NCBI GenBank assembly: GCA_943736015.1
Contig: OX031068.1
Location: forward strand, 28,280,296-28,344,295
Direction: 5' to 3'
Length of the DNA: 64,000 nt
Source of the DNA: Tridacna crocea
Lineage: Eukaryota; Mollusca; Bivalvia; Cardiida; Cardiidae
A program made the position numbers and the translations under genes. The notes beneath the pieces were generated by a model. That model had not been told where the DNA came from and ran no database searches. It saw only the letters and a program-made list of their open reading frames with translations. Shown piece by piece: positions 9,306-22,488 of the stretch; position 1 is the first letter of the stretch, and each line of letters opens with the position of its first letter.

Positions 9306-11194
9306 GTGCCAGATACTCTCCTGCGAAAACATGAAAAATCGACTTGCAGCACATTCCGTAGCAGACAACACCTGTTGCCTAAATCAAATATAGAGATTTT
9401 TTTCTGCCCCTTTTCTATTACTAGGGCCATTGAATTGGTTACTTACTCAGGAATTGCACCTATTGATCCTTTAAATAAGCAAAGATGATCAATGTATAGT
9501 GCAGAAATCCCAGAAAATAGTGTCACAAGTGGCTAAAAAAGACAAAAATCAAGCAAAGGGAACTAAATTTTTTTTTTATTATAATTTTTTTTTTTCAGTC
9601 CCTTCATACAGTGACGAGAAAGCCAGTTACGTTGACCACTGACTTGTGTACCAGTTACCCGCCCCCGAAAACATGGAAAATCGACTTGCGACACATTTCA
9701 TAGCAGACGACACCTGAAGCCTAAGTTAAATATAGGGAATTTTTTTTTTCTTTTCTCTTGCTAGGACCATTGAATTGGTTATGATGACTACCATACGCGA
9801 CTGTTAGGTGCTGCACATGAAATCATAAGATCGACTTTGACACTTTCGGAGGCAACCGATACCTATTGCACAAAGCAAAGAAAGGTAAAACCAAATTTTT
9901 CCGTTTTCTTTACCAGGGTCACCGAAACATTGAAACGGTTTTGTTGACTGCGTGAGTCAGGAGTCTATGTTATGTTTAACCGCCGTGCAAAAATATGAAA
10001 TTAAAAAAGACGCAACCGGTTGCTGTTGCATGAACTTTTTTCACAAAACATTTTCTTGTTTGAAGTATAAAGAAATAGGCCAACAAAATACAGTAAGATG
10101 TAAGAATAACTAATAATTGAAATAGATAAAAAAAAAAAAAAAAAAAAGATAGAATGGTAAAGTTGAGATTTCAAACTCTGAAAAAAGGGGTCTTGGTGTG
10201 GGTGTCTGATCCCTCTTTACCATAGAATAGGCTGAAATGATCCGAAAAATAGGCCAAAAGAATACAACAAGATGTAAGAATAACTAATGATTAAAATAGA
10301 TAAAAAAGATAAAAAGGCAGAGTGAAGGATTGAAACTCTGGAAAAAGAGGTCTTGGTGCAGATGTCTGATCCTTGTTGACCATAAAATAGGCCGAAATGA
10401 CCCGAAAAATGACCCGAAAAATTAGCATAAAATTATAAACATTTCCTCCCCCCCCCCCTCTTTTTGATCAGCCGATCAAATCTCGGCCCTCTCTGAAATC
10501 GTCCAATCAGGAAGGCTTTTAGGAAATCATTACGGTATCCTATGAGCCAATCAAATCACAGCCCTCTCTGAAATCGTCCAATCAGAAAAGCCCTAAGAAA
10601 TTCAGATTAGGCCCAATCAGCTAATCAAATCGCAGACACACCCCCAGGATCAGCCAATCACAAAGCTTTAAGCAATTTGAAATGGCGCTCGAAAATATCG
10701 ATAGAAAACATTGAGCAAAAATCGGCATTAAAGTGGATTTTAAGTCTTCTTTGAAAGCTTTTATGCAGTCCTAGGCAAACTGCAATGCCTGAACCATCCA
10801 CACATGCCAGATTTCACTGACAATGGGCGCAAATTTAAGAAAACGGGGTGGCAGAAGACCTTGTTTTGGTCTTTTCAAGCACCTTGCAAGAGTGCAAGAG
10901 TAGCTTCCCCTGATTCCTATATCCCTTGATTCGATTCGCTTTTCTAATTCATGCCATGCTGTACATTGATACTTTGAAGATGATCAAAGTACAGTGTAGA
11001 AACCCAGAAAAATAATGTCACAAGTGGCCAAAAAAAGACTGAAAGCTCTCAGTAGCAACTCTTTCCTATTGCATAAATAAAACTCCTACCCATTGCATGC
11101 ATAAATAAAACAGAGGGAACCTTTATTTTTTTATTTTTTTCAATCTCTGTTTACGGTGACAAGAAACCCAGTTACGTTGACTACCATCTCGTAG
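9306..11194. repeat. Unit U5 (1889 bp, Y type)
   Basis: Starts like U3 (gcAgcac). Private or rare variants are ttcTgcccc, caGtccctt and gttttgTtgac. It has the longest poly-A tract I noticed (about 19 A), which makes it the longest unit. Confidence 0.95.
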
Positions 11195-13079
11195 GTGCCA
11201 GATACTCTCCTGCGAAAACATGAAAAATCGACTTGCGGCACATTCCGTAGCAGACAACACCTGTTGCCTAAATCAAATATAGAGATTTTTTTCCGCCCCT
11301 TTTCTATTACTAGGGCCATTGAATTGGTTACTTACTCAGGAATTGCACCTATTGATCCTTTAAATAAGCAAAGATGATCAATGTATAGTGCAGAAATCCC
11401 AGAAAATAGTGTCACAAGTGGCTAAAAAAGACAAAAATTAAGCAAAGGGAACTAAATTTTTTTTTTATTATAATTTTTTTTTTTTCAATCCCTTCATACA
11501 GTGACGAGAAAGCCAGTTACGTTGACCACTGACTTGTGTACCAGTTACCCGCCCCCGAAAACATGGAAAATCGACTTGCGACACATTTCATAGCAGACGA
11601 CACCTGAAGCCTAAGTTAAATATAGGGAATTTTTTTTTTCTTTTCTCTTGCTAGGACCATTGAATTGGTTATGATGACTACCATACGCGACTGTTAGGTG
11701 CTGCACATGAAATCATAAGATCGACTTTGACACTTTCGGAGGCAACCGATACCTATTGCACAAAGCAAAGAAAGGTAAAACCAAATTTTTCCGTTTTCTT
11801 TACCAGGGTCACCGAAACATTGAAACGGTCTTGGTGACTGCGTGAGTCAGGAGTCTATGTTATGTTTAACCGCCGTGCAAAAATATGAAATTAAAAAAGA
11901 CGCAACCGGTTGCTGTTGCATGAACTTTTTTCACAAAACATTTTCTTGTTTGAAGTATAAAGAAATAGGCCAACAAAATACAGTAAGATGTAAGAATAAC
12001 TAATAATTGAAATAGATAAAAAAAATAAAAAAGATAGAATGGTAAAGTTGAGATTTCAAACTCTGAAAAAAGGGGTCTTGGTGTGGGTGTCTGATCCCTC
12101 TTTACCATAGAATAGGCTGAAATGATCCGAAAAATAGGCCAAAAGAATACAACAAGATGTAAGAATAACTAATGATTAAAATAGATAAAAAAGATAAAAA
12201 GGCAGAGTGAAGGATTGAAACTCTGGAAAAAGAGGTCTTGGTGCAGATGTCTGATCCTTGTTGACCATAAAATAGGCCGAAATGACCCGAAAAATGACCC
12301 GAAAAATTAGCATAAAATTATAAACATTTCCTCCCCCCCCCCTCTTTTTGATCAGCCGATCAAATCTCGGCCCTCTCTGAAATCGTCCAATCAGGAAGGC
12401 TTTTAGGAAATCATTACGGTATCCTATGAGCCAATCAAATCACAGCCCTCTCTGAAATCGTCCAATCAGAAAAGCCCTAAGAAATTCAGATTAGGCCCAA
12501 TCAGCTAATCAAATCGCAGACACACCCCCAGGATCAGCCAATCACAAAGCTTTAAGCAATTTGAAATGGCGCTCGAAAATATCGATAGAAAACATTGAGC
12601 AAAAATCGGCATTAAAGTGGATTTTAAGTCTTCTTTGAAAGCTTTTAATGCAGTCCTAGGCAAACTGCAATGCCTGAACCATCCACACATGCCAGATTTC
12701 ACTGACAATGGGCGCAAATTTAAGAAAACGGGGTGGCAGAAGACCTTGTTTTGGTCTTTTCAAGCACCTTGCAAGAGTGCAAGAGTAGCTTCCCCTGATT
12801 CCTATATCCCTTGATTCGATTCGCTTTTCTAATTCATGCCATGCTGTACATTGATACTTTGAAGATGATCAAAGTACAGTGTAGAAACCCAGAAAAATAA
12901 TGTCACAAGTGGCCAAAAAAAGACTGAAAGCTCTCAGTAGCAACTCTTTCCTATTGCATAAATAAAACTCCTACCCATTGCATGCATAAATAAAACAGAG
13001 GGAACCTTTATTTTTTTATTTTTTTCAATCTCTGTTTACGGTGACAAGAAACCCAGTTACGTTGACTACCATCTCGTAG
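11195..13079. repeat. Unit U6 (1885 bp, Y type)
   Basis: Y type with T-interrupted poly-A, aaaTtaag (shared with U10) and acggtCttgg. An extra A near 12646 in gcttttAatgcag is not seen in other units and opens a longer frame in block E. Confidence 0.95.
12566..12814 (+). other. Degenerate reading frame in block E of U6
   Basis: From the ATG at 12566 one frame runs 83 codons to a stop at 12812-12814, broken only by an in-frame TGA at 12596-12598. It stays open because U6 has one extra A near 12646; other units reach a TAG soon after. The predicted product is basic and unfamiliar to me. It could be a decayed exon captured with its promoter, or chance. I see no reason to call it a functional gene. 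Confidence 0.2.
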
Positions 13080-14965
13080 GTGCCAGATACTCTCCTGCGA
13101 AAACATGAAAAATCGACTTGCGGCACATTCCGTAGCAGACAACACCTGTTGCCTAAATCAAATATAGAGATTTTTTTCCGCCCCTTTTCTATTACTAGGG
13201 CCATTGAATTGGTTACTTACTCAGGAATTGCACCTATTGATCCTTTAAATAAGCAAAGATGATCAATGTATAGTGCAGAAATCCCAGAAAATAGTGTCAC
13301 AAGTGGCTAAAAAAGACAAAAATCAAGCAAAGGGAACTAAATTTTTTTTTTATTATAATTTTTTTTTTTTCAATCCCTTCATACAGTGACGAGAAAGCCA
13401 GTTACGTTGACCACTGACTTGTGTACCAGTTACCTGCCCCCGAAAACATGGAAAATCGACTTGCGACACATTTCATAGCAGACGACACCTGAAGCCTAAG
13501 TTAAATATAGGGAATTTTTTTTTTCTTTTCTCTTGCTAGGACCATTGAATTGGTTATGATGACTACCATACGCGACTGTTAGGTGCTGCACATGAAATCA
13601 TAAGATCGACTTTGACACTTTCGGAGGCAACCGATACCTATTGCACAAAGCAAAGAAAGGTAAAACCAAATTTTTCCGTTTTCTTTACCAGGGTCACCGA
13701 AACATTGAAACGGTTTTGGTGACTGCGTGAGTCAGGAGTCTATGTTATGTTTAACCGCCGTGCAAAAATATGAAATTAAAAAAGACGCAACCGGTTGCTG
13801 TTGCATGAACTTTTTTCACAAAACATTTTCTTGTTTGAAGTATAAAGAAATAGGCCAACAAAATACAGTAAGATGTAAGAATAACTAATAATTGAAATAG
13901 ATAAAAAAAAAAAAAAAAAGATAGAATGGTAAAGTTGAGATTTCAAACTCTGAAAAAAGGGGTCTTGGTGTGGGTGTCTGATCCCTCTTTACCATAGAAT
14001 AGGCTGAAATGATCCGAAAAATAGGCCAAAAGAATACAACAAGATGTAAGAATAACTAATGATTAAAATAGATAAAAAAGATAAAAAGGCAGAGTGAAGG
14101 ATTGAAACTCTGGAAAAAGAGGTCTTGGTGCAGATGTCTGATCCTTGTTGACCATAAAATAGGCCGAAATGACCCGAAAAATGACCCGAAAAATTAGCAT
14201 AAAATTATAAACATTTCCTCCCCACCCCCTCTTTTTGATCAGCCAATCAAATCTCGGCCCTCTCTGAAATCGTCCAATCAGGAAGGCTTTTACGAAATCA
14301 TTACGGTATCCTATGAGCCAATCAAATCACAGCCCTCTCTGAAATCGTCCAATCAGAAAAGCCCTAAGAAATTCAGATTAGGCCCAATCAGCTAATCAAA
14401 TCGCAGACACACCCCCAGGATCAGCCAATCACAAAGCTTTAAGCAATTTGAAATGGCGCTCGAAAATATCGATAGAAAACATTGAGCAAAAATCGGCATT
14501 AAAGTGGATTTTAAGTCTTCTTTGAAAGCTTTTATGCAGTCCTAGGCAAACTGCAATGCCTGAACCATCCACACATGCCAGATTTCACTGACAATGGGCG
14601 CAAATTTAAGAAAACGGGGTGGCAGAAGACCTTGTTTTGGTCTTTTCAAGCACCTTGCAAGAGTGCAAGAGTAGCTTCCCCTGATTCCTATATCCCTTGA
14701 TTCGATTCGCTTTTCTAATTCATGCCATGCTGTACATTGATACTTTGAAGATGATCAAAGTACAGTGTAGAAACCCAGAAAAATAATGTCACAAGTGGCC
14801 AAAAAAAGACTGAAAGCTCTCAGTAGCAACTCTTTCCTATTGCATAAATAAAACTCCTACCCATTGCATGCATAAATAAAACAGAGGGAACCTTTATTTT
14901 TTTATTTTTTTCAATCTCTGTTTACGGTGACAAGAAACCCAGTTACGTTGACTACCATCTCGTAG
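13080..14965. repeat. Unit U7 (1886 bp, Y type)
   Basis: Y type with a private tacctgcc. It also has a poly-C tract interrupted by A (14224) and ttttaCgaa (14293). The last two are otherwise found only in U18 and U22, about 20.6 and 28.1 kb away. Confidence 0.95.
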
Positions 14966-16843
14966 GTGCCAGATACTCTCCTGCGAAAACATGAAAAATC
15001 GACTTGCGGCACATTCCGTAGCAGACAACACCTGTTGCCTAAATCAAATATAGAGATTTTTTTCCGCCCCTTTTCTATTACTAGGGCCATTGAATTGGTT
15101 ACTTACTCAGGAATTGCACCTATTGATCCTTTAAATAAGCAAAGATGATCAATGTATAGTGCAGAAATCCCAGAAAATAGTGTCACAAGTGGCTAAAAAA
15201 GACAAAAATCAAGCAAAGGGAACTAAATTTTTTTTTTATTATAATTTTTTTTTTTTCAATCCCTTCATACAGTGACGAGAAAGCCAGTTACGTTGACCAC
15301 TGACTTGTGTACCAGTTACCCGCCCCCGAAAACATGGAAAATCAACTTGCGACACATTTCATAGCAGACGACACCTGAAGCCTAAGTTAAATATAGGGAA
15401 TTTTTTTTTTCTTTTCTCTTGCTAGGACCATTGAATTGGTTATGATGACTACCATACGCGACTGTTAGGTGCTGCACATGAAATCATAAGATCGACTTTG
15501 ACACTTTCGGAGGCAACCGATACCTATTGCACAAAGCAAAGAAAGGTAAAACCAAATTTTTCCGTTTTCTTTACCAGGGTCACCGAAACATTGAAACGGT
15601 TTTGGTGACTGCGTGAGTCAGGAGTCTATGTTATGTTTAACCGCCGTGCAAAAATATGAAATTAAAAAAGACGCAACCGGTTGCTGTTGCATGAACTTTT
15701 TTCACAAAACATTTTCTTGTTTGAAGTATAAAGAAATAGGCCAACAAAATACAGTAAGATGTAAGAATAACTAATAATTGAAATAGATAAAAAAAAAAGA
15801 TAGAATGGTAAAGTTGAGATTTCAAACTCTGAAAAAAGGGGTCTTGGTGTGGGTGTCTGATCCCTCTTTACCATAGAATAGGCTGAAATGATCCGAAAAA
15901 TAGGCCAAAAGAATACAACAAGATGTAAGAATAACTAATGATTAAAATAGATAAAAAAGATAAAAAGGCAGAGTGAAGGATTGAAACTCTGGAAAAAGAG
16001 GTCTTGGTGCAGATGTCTGATCCTTGTTGACCATAAAATAGGCCGAAATGACCCGAAAAATGACCCGAAAAATTAGCATAAAATTATAAACATTTCCTCC
16101 CCCCCCCTCTTTTTGATCAGCCAATCAAATCTCGGCCCTCTCTGAAATCGTCCAATCAGGAAGGCTTTTAGGAAATCATTACGGTATCCTATGAGCCAAT
16201 CAAATCACAGCCCTCTCTGAAATCGTCCAATCAGAAAAGCCCTAAGAAATTCAGATTAGGCCCAATCAGCTAATCAAATCGCAGACACACCCCCAGGATC
16301 AGCCAATCACAAAGCTTTAAGCAATTTGAAATGGCGCTCGAAAATATCGATAGAAAACATTGAGCAAAAATCGGCATTAAAGTGGATTTTAAGTCTTCTT
16401 TGAAAGCTTTTATGCAGTCCTAGGCAAACTGCAATGCCTGAACCATCCACACATGCCAGATTTCACTGACAATGGGCGCAAATTTAAGAAAACGGGGTGG
16501 CAGAAGACCTTGTTTTGGTCTTTTCAAGCACCTTGCAAGAGTGCAAGAGTAGCTTCCCCTGATTCCTATATCCCTTGATTCGATTCGCTTTTCTAATTCA
16601 TGCCATGCTGTACATTGATACTTTGAAGATGATCAAAGTACAGTGTAGAAACCCAGAAAAATAATGTCACAAGTGGCCAAAAAAAGACTGAAAGCTCTCA
16701 GTAGCAACTCTTTCCTATTGCATAAATAAAACTCCTACCCATTGCATGCATAAATAAAACAGAGGGAACCTTTATTTTTTTATTTTTTTCAATCTCTGTT
16801 TACGGTGACAAGAAACCCAGTTACGTTGACTACCATCTCGTAG
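14966..16843. repeat. Unit U8 (1878 bp, Y type)
   Basis: Y type with a short pure poly-A tract, CCAAT at the first box (six boxes) and atcAacttgcg in block A2, a CpG-to-CpA change. Confidence 0.95.
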
Positions 16844-18728
16844 GTGCCAGATACTCTCCTGCGAAAACATGAAAAATCGACTTGCGGCACATTCCGTAGC
16901 AGACGACACCTGTTGCCTAAATCAAATATAGAGATTTTTTTCCGCCCCTTTTCTATTACTAGGGCCATTGAATTGGTTACTAACTCAGGAATTGTACCTA
17001 TTGATCCTTTAAATAAGCAAAGATGATCAATGTATAGTGCAGAAATCCCAGAAAATAGTGTCACAAGTGGCTAAAAAAGACAAAAATCAAGCAAAGGGAA
17101 CTAAATTTTTTTTTTATTATAATTTTTTTTTTTTCAATCCCTTCATACAGTGACGAGAAAGCCAGTTACGTTGACCACTGACTTGTGTCCCAGTTACGCG
17201 CCCCCGAAAACATGGAAAATCGACTTGCGACACATTTCATAGCAGACGACACCTGAAGCCTAAGTTAAATATAGGGAATTTTTTTTTTCTTTTCTCTTGC
17301 TAGGACCATTGAATTGGTTATGATGACTACCATACGCGACTGTTAGGTGCTGCACATGAAATCATAAGATCGACTTTGACACTTTCGGAGGCAACCGATA
17401 CCTATTGCACAAAGCAAAGAAAGGTAAAACCAAATTTTTCCGTTTTCTTTACCAGGGTCACCGAAACATTGAAACGGTTTTGGTGACTGCGTGAGTCAGG
17501 AGTCTATGTTATGTTTAACCGCCGTGCAAAAATATGAAATTAAAAAAGACGCAACCGGTTGCTGTTGCATGAACTTTTTTCACAAAACATTTTCTTGTTT
17601 GAAGTATAAAGAAATAGGCCAACAAAATACAGTAAGATGTAAGAATAACTAATAATTGAAATAGATAAAAAAAATAAAAAAGATAGAATGGTAAAGTTGA
17701 GATTTCAAACTCTGAAAAAAGGGGTCTTGGTGTGGGTGTCTGATCCCTCTTTACCATAGAATAGGCTGAAATGATCCGAAAAATAGGCCAAAAGAATACA
17801 ACAAGATGTAAGAATAACTAATGATTAAAATAGATAAAAAAGATAAAAAGGCAGAGTGAAGGATTGAAACTCTGGAAAAAGAGGTCTTGGTGCAGATGTC
17901 TGATCCTTGTTGACCATAAAATAGGCCGAAATGACCCGAAAAATGACCCGAAAAATTAGCATAAAATTATAAACATTTCCTCCCCCCCCCCCTCTTTTTG
18001 ATCAGCCGATCAAATCTCGGCCCTCTCTGAAATCGTCCAATCAGGAAGGCTTTTAGGAAATCATTACGGTATCCTATGAGCCAATCAAATCACAGCCCTC
18101 TCTGAAATCGTCCAATCAGAAAAGCCCTAAGAAATTCAGATTAGGCCCAATCAGCTAATCAAATCGCAGACACACCCCCAGGATCAGCCAATCACAAAGC
18201 TTTAAGCAATTTGAAATGGCGCTCGAAAATATCGATAGAAAACATTGAGCAAAAATCGGCATTAAAGTGGATTTTAAGTCTTCTTTGAAAGCTTTTATGC
18301 AGTCCTAGGCAAACTGCAATGCCTGAACCATCCACACATGCCAGATTTCACTGACAATGGGCGCAAATTTAAGAAAACGGGGTGGCAGAAGACCTTGTTT
18401 TGGTCTTTTCAAGCACCTTGCAAGAGTGCAAGAGTAGCTTCCCCTGATTCCTATATCCCTTGATTCGATTCGCTTTTCTAATTCATGCCATGCTGTACAT
18501 TGATACTTTGAAGATGATCAAAGTACAGTGTAGAAACCCAGAAAAATAATGTCACAAGTGGCCAAAAAAAGACTGAAAGCTCTCAGTAGCAACTCTTTCC
18601 TATTGCATAAATAAAACTCCTACCCATTGCATGCATAAATAAAACAGAGGGAACCTTTATTTTTTTATTTTTTTCAATCTCTGTTTACGGTGACAAGAAA
18701 CCCAGTTACGTTGACTACCATCTCGTAG
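16844..18728. repeat. Unit U9 (1885 bp, N type, trimer slot 1)
   Basis: N type with ttaAat and gtCcc/tacGcg, but acCtgaag and ggaattt as in Y units. Poly-A is T-interrupted and the first box reads CCGAT. Matches U12 and U15. Confidence 0.95.
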
Positions 18729-20612
18729 GTGCCAGATACTCTCCTGCGAAAACATGAAAAATCGACTTGCGGCACATTCCGTAGCAGACAACACCTGTTG
18801 CCTAAATCAAATATAGAGATTTTTTTCCGCCCCTTTTCTATTACTAGGGCCATTGAATTGGTTACTTACTCAGGAATTGCACCTATTGATCCTTTAAATA
18901 AGCAAAGATGATCAATGTATAGTGCAGAAATCCCAGAAAATAGTGTCACAAGTGGCTAAAAAAGACAAAAATTAAGCAAAGGGAACTAAATTTTTTTTTT
19001 ATTATAATTTTTTTTTTTTTCAATCCCTTCATACAGTGACGAGAAAGCCAGTTACGTTGACCACTGACTTGTGTACCAGTTACCCGCCCCCGAAAACATG
19101 GAAAATCGACTTGCGACACATTTCATAGCAGACGACACCTGAAGCCTAAGTTAAATATAGGGAATTTTTTTTTTCTTTTCTCTTGCTAGGACCATTGAAT
19201 TGGTTATGATGACTACCATACGCGACTGTTAGGTGCTGCACATGAAATCATAAGATCGACTTTGACACTTTCGGAGGCAACCGATACCTATTGCACAAAG
19301 CAAAGAAAGGTAAAACCAAATTTTTCCGTTTTCTTTACCAGGGTCACCGAAACATTGAAACGGTTTTGGTGACTGCGTGAGTCAGGAGTCTATGTTATGT
19401 TTAACCGCCGTGCAAAAATATGAAATTAAAAAAGACGCAACCGGTTGCTGTTGCATGAACTTTTTTCACAAAACATTTTCTTGTTTGAAGTATAAAGAAA
19501 TAGGCCAACAAAATACAGTAAGATGTAAGAATAACTAATAATTGAAATAGATAAAAAAAATAAAAAAGATAGAATGGTAAAGTTGAGATTTCAAACTCTG
19601 AAAAAAGGGGTCTTGGTGTGGGTGTCTGATCCCTCTTTACCATAGAATAGGCTGAAATGATCCGAAAAATAGGCCAAAAGAATACAACAAGATGTAAGAA
19701 TAACTAATGATTAAAATAGATAAAAAAGATAAAAAGGCAGAGTGAAGGATTGAAACTCTGGAAAAAGAGGTCTTGGTGCAGATGTCTGATCCTTGTTGAC
19801 CATAAAATAGGCCGAAATGACCCGAAAAATGACCCGAAAAATTAGCATAAAATTATAAACATTTCCTCCCCCCCCCTCTTTTTGATCAGCCGATCAAATC
19901 TCGGCCCTCTCTGAAATCGTCCAATCAGGAAGGCTTTTAGGAAATCATTACGGTATCCTATGAGCCAATCAAATCACAGCCCTCTCTGAAATCGTCCAAT
20001 CAGAAAAGCCCTAAGAAATTCAGATTAGGCCCAATCAGCTAATCAAATCGCAGACACACCCCCAGGATCAGCCAATCACAAAGCTTTAAGCAATTTGAAA
20101 TGGCGCTCGAAAATATCGATAGAAAACATTGAGCAAAAATCGGCATTAAAGTGGATTTTAAGTCTTCTTTGAAAGCTTTTATGCAGTCCTAGGCAAACTG
20201 CAATGCCTGAACCATCCACACATGCCAGATTTCACTGACAATGGGCGCAAATTTAAGAAAACGGGGTGGCAGAAGACCTTGTTTTGGTCTTTTCAAGCAC
20301 CTTGCAAGAGTGCAAGAGTAGCTTCCCCTGATTCCTATATCCCTTGATTCGATTCGCTTTTCTAATTCATGCCATGCTGTACATTGATACTTTGAAGATG
20401 ATCAAAGTACAGTGTAGAAACCCAGAAAAATAATGTCACAAGTGGCCAAAAAAAGACTGAAAGCTCTCAGTAGCAACTCTTTCCTATTGCATAAATAAAA
20501 CTCCTACCCATTGCATGCATAAATAAAACAGAGGGAACCTTTATTTTTTTATTTTTTTCAATCTCTGTTTACGGTGACAAGAAACCCAGTTACGTTGACT
20601 ACCATCTCGTAG
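18729..20612. repeat. Unit U10 (1884 bp, Y type, trimer slot 2)
   Basis: Y type with T-interrupted poly-A and CCGAT. Carries aaaTtaag, shared with U6. Confidence 0.95.
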
Positions 20613-22488
20613 GTGCCAGATACTCTCCTGCGAAAACATGAAAAATCGACTTGCGGCACATTCCGTAGCAGACAACACCTGTTGCCTAAATCAAATATAG
20701 AGATTTTTTTCCGCCCCTTTTCTATTACTAGGGCCATTGAATTGGTTACTTACTCAGGAATTGCACCTATTGATCCTTTAAATAAGCAAAGATGATCAAT
20801 GTATAGTGCAGAAATCCCAGAAAATAGTGTCACAAGTGGCTAAAAAAGACAAAAATCAAGCAAAGGGAACTAAATTTTTTTTTTATTATAATTTTTTTTT
20901 TTTCAATCCCTTCATACAGTGACGAGAAAGCCAGTTACGTTGACCACTGACTTGTGTACCAGTTACCCGCCCCCGAAAATATGGAAAATCGACTTGCGAC
21001 ACATTTCATAGCAGACGACACGTGAAGCCTAAGTTAAATATAGGGAATTTTTTTTTTTCTTTTCTCTTGCTAGGACCATTGAATTGGTTATGATGACTAC
21101 CATACGCGACTGTTAGGTGCTGCACATGAAATCATAAGATCGACTTTGACACTTTCGGAGGCAACCGATACCTATTGCACAAAGCAAAGAAAGGTAAAAC
21201 CAAATTTTTCCGTTTTCTTTACCAGGGTCACCGAAACATTGAAACGGTTTTGGTGACTGCGTGAGTCAGGAGTCTATGTTATGTTTAACCGCCGTGCAAA
21301 AATATGAAATTAAAAAAGACGCAACCGGTTGCTGTTGCATGAACTTTTTTCACAAAACATTTTCTTGTTTGAAGTATAAAGAAATAGGCCAACAAAATAC
21401 AGTAAGATGTAAGAATAACTAATAATTGAAATAGATAAAAAAAAAAAAAAAAAGATAGAATGGTAAAGTTGAGATTTCAAACTCTGAAAAAAGGGGTCTT
21501 GGTGTGGGTGTCTGATCCCTCTTTACCATAGAATAGGCTGAAATGATCCGAAAAATAGGCCAAAAGAATACAACAAGATGTAAGAATAACTAATGATTAA
21601 AATAGATAAAAAAGATAAAAAGGCAGAGTGAAGGATTGAAACTCTGGAAAAAGAGGTCTTGGTGCAGATGTCTGATCCTTGTTGACCATAAAATAGGCCG
21701 AAATGACCCGAAAAATGACCCGAAAAATTAGCATAAAATTATAAACATTTCCTCCCCCCCCCTCTTTTTGATCAGCCAATCAAATCTCGGCCCTCTCTGA
21801 AATCGTCCAATCAGGAAGGCTTTTAGGAAATCATTACGGTATCCTATGAGCCAATCAAATCACAGCCCTCTCTGAAATCGTCCAATCAGAAAAGCCCTAA
21901 GAAATTCAGATTAGGCCCAATCAGCTAATCAAATCGCAGACACACCCCCAGGATCAGCCAATCACAAAGCTTTAAGCAATTTGAAATGGCGCTCGAAAAT
22001 GTCGATAGAAAACATTGAGCAAAAATCGGCATTAAAGTGGATTTTAAGTCTTCTTTGAAAGCTTTTAGGCAAACTGCAATGCCTGAACCATCCACACATG
22101 CCAGATTTCACTGACAATGGGCGCAAATTTAAGAAAACGGGGTGGCAGAAGACCTTGTTTTGGTCTTTTCAAGCACCTTGCAAGAGTGCAAGAGTAGCTT
22201 CCCCTGATTCCTATATCCCTTGATTCGATTCGCTTTTCTAATTCATGCCATGCTGTACATTGATACTTTGAAGATGATCAAAGTACAGTGTAGAAACCCA
22301 GAAAAATAATGTCACAAGTGGCCAAAAAAAGACTGAAAGCTCTCAGTAGCAACTCTTTCCTATTGCATAAATAAAACTCCTACCCATTGCATGCATAAAT
22401 AAAACAGAGGGAACCTTTATTTTTTTATTTTTTTCAATCTCTGTTTACGGTGACAAGAAACCCAGTTACGTTGACTACCATCTCGTAG
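20613..22488. repeat. Unit U11 (1876 bp, Y type, trimer slot 3, 10-bp deletion)
   Basis: Y type with pure poly-A and CCAAT at the first box. It lacks 10 bp in block E (junction after 22066) and has aaaatGtcgat, which breaks the TATCGATA motif here. It also carries acGtgaag and gaaaaTatgg. Confidence 0.95.

Larger units (their letters stand above)
9306..16843. repeat. Irregular Y-type domain (U5-U8)
   Basis: Four consecutive Y-type units show no obvious higher-order period. U6 shares an aaaTtaag variant and a T-interrupted poly-A with U10. U7 shares an A-interrupted poly-C and a ttaCgaa variant with the distant U18 and U22. The stretch looks like an older or reshuffled junction between the dimer and trimer domains. 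Confidence 0.7.

Noticed and set aside
15942-16124. 60-codon minus-strand frame through the poly-C tract (glycine run)
   Set aside because: It starts with TTG, and the glycine run is simply poly-C read in reverse; it survives only where the C count allows.
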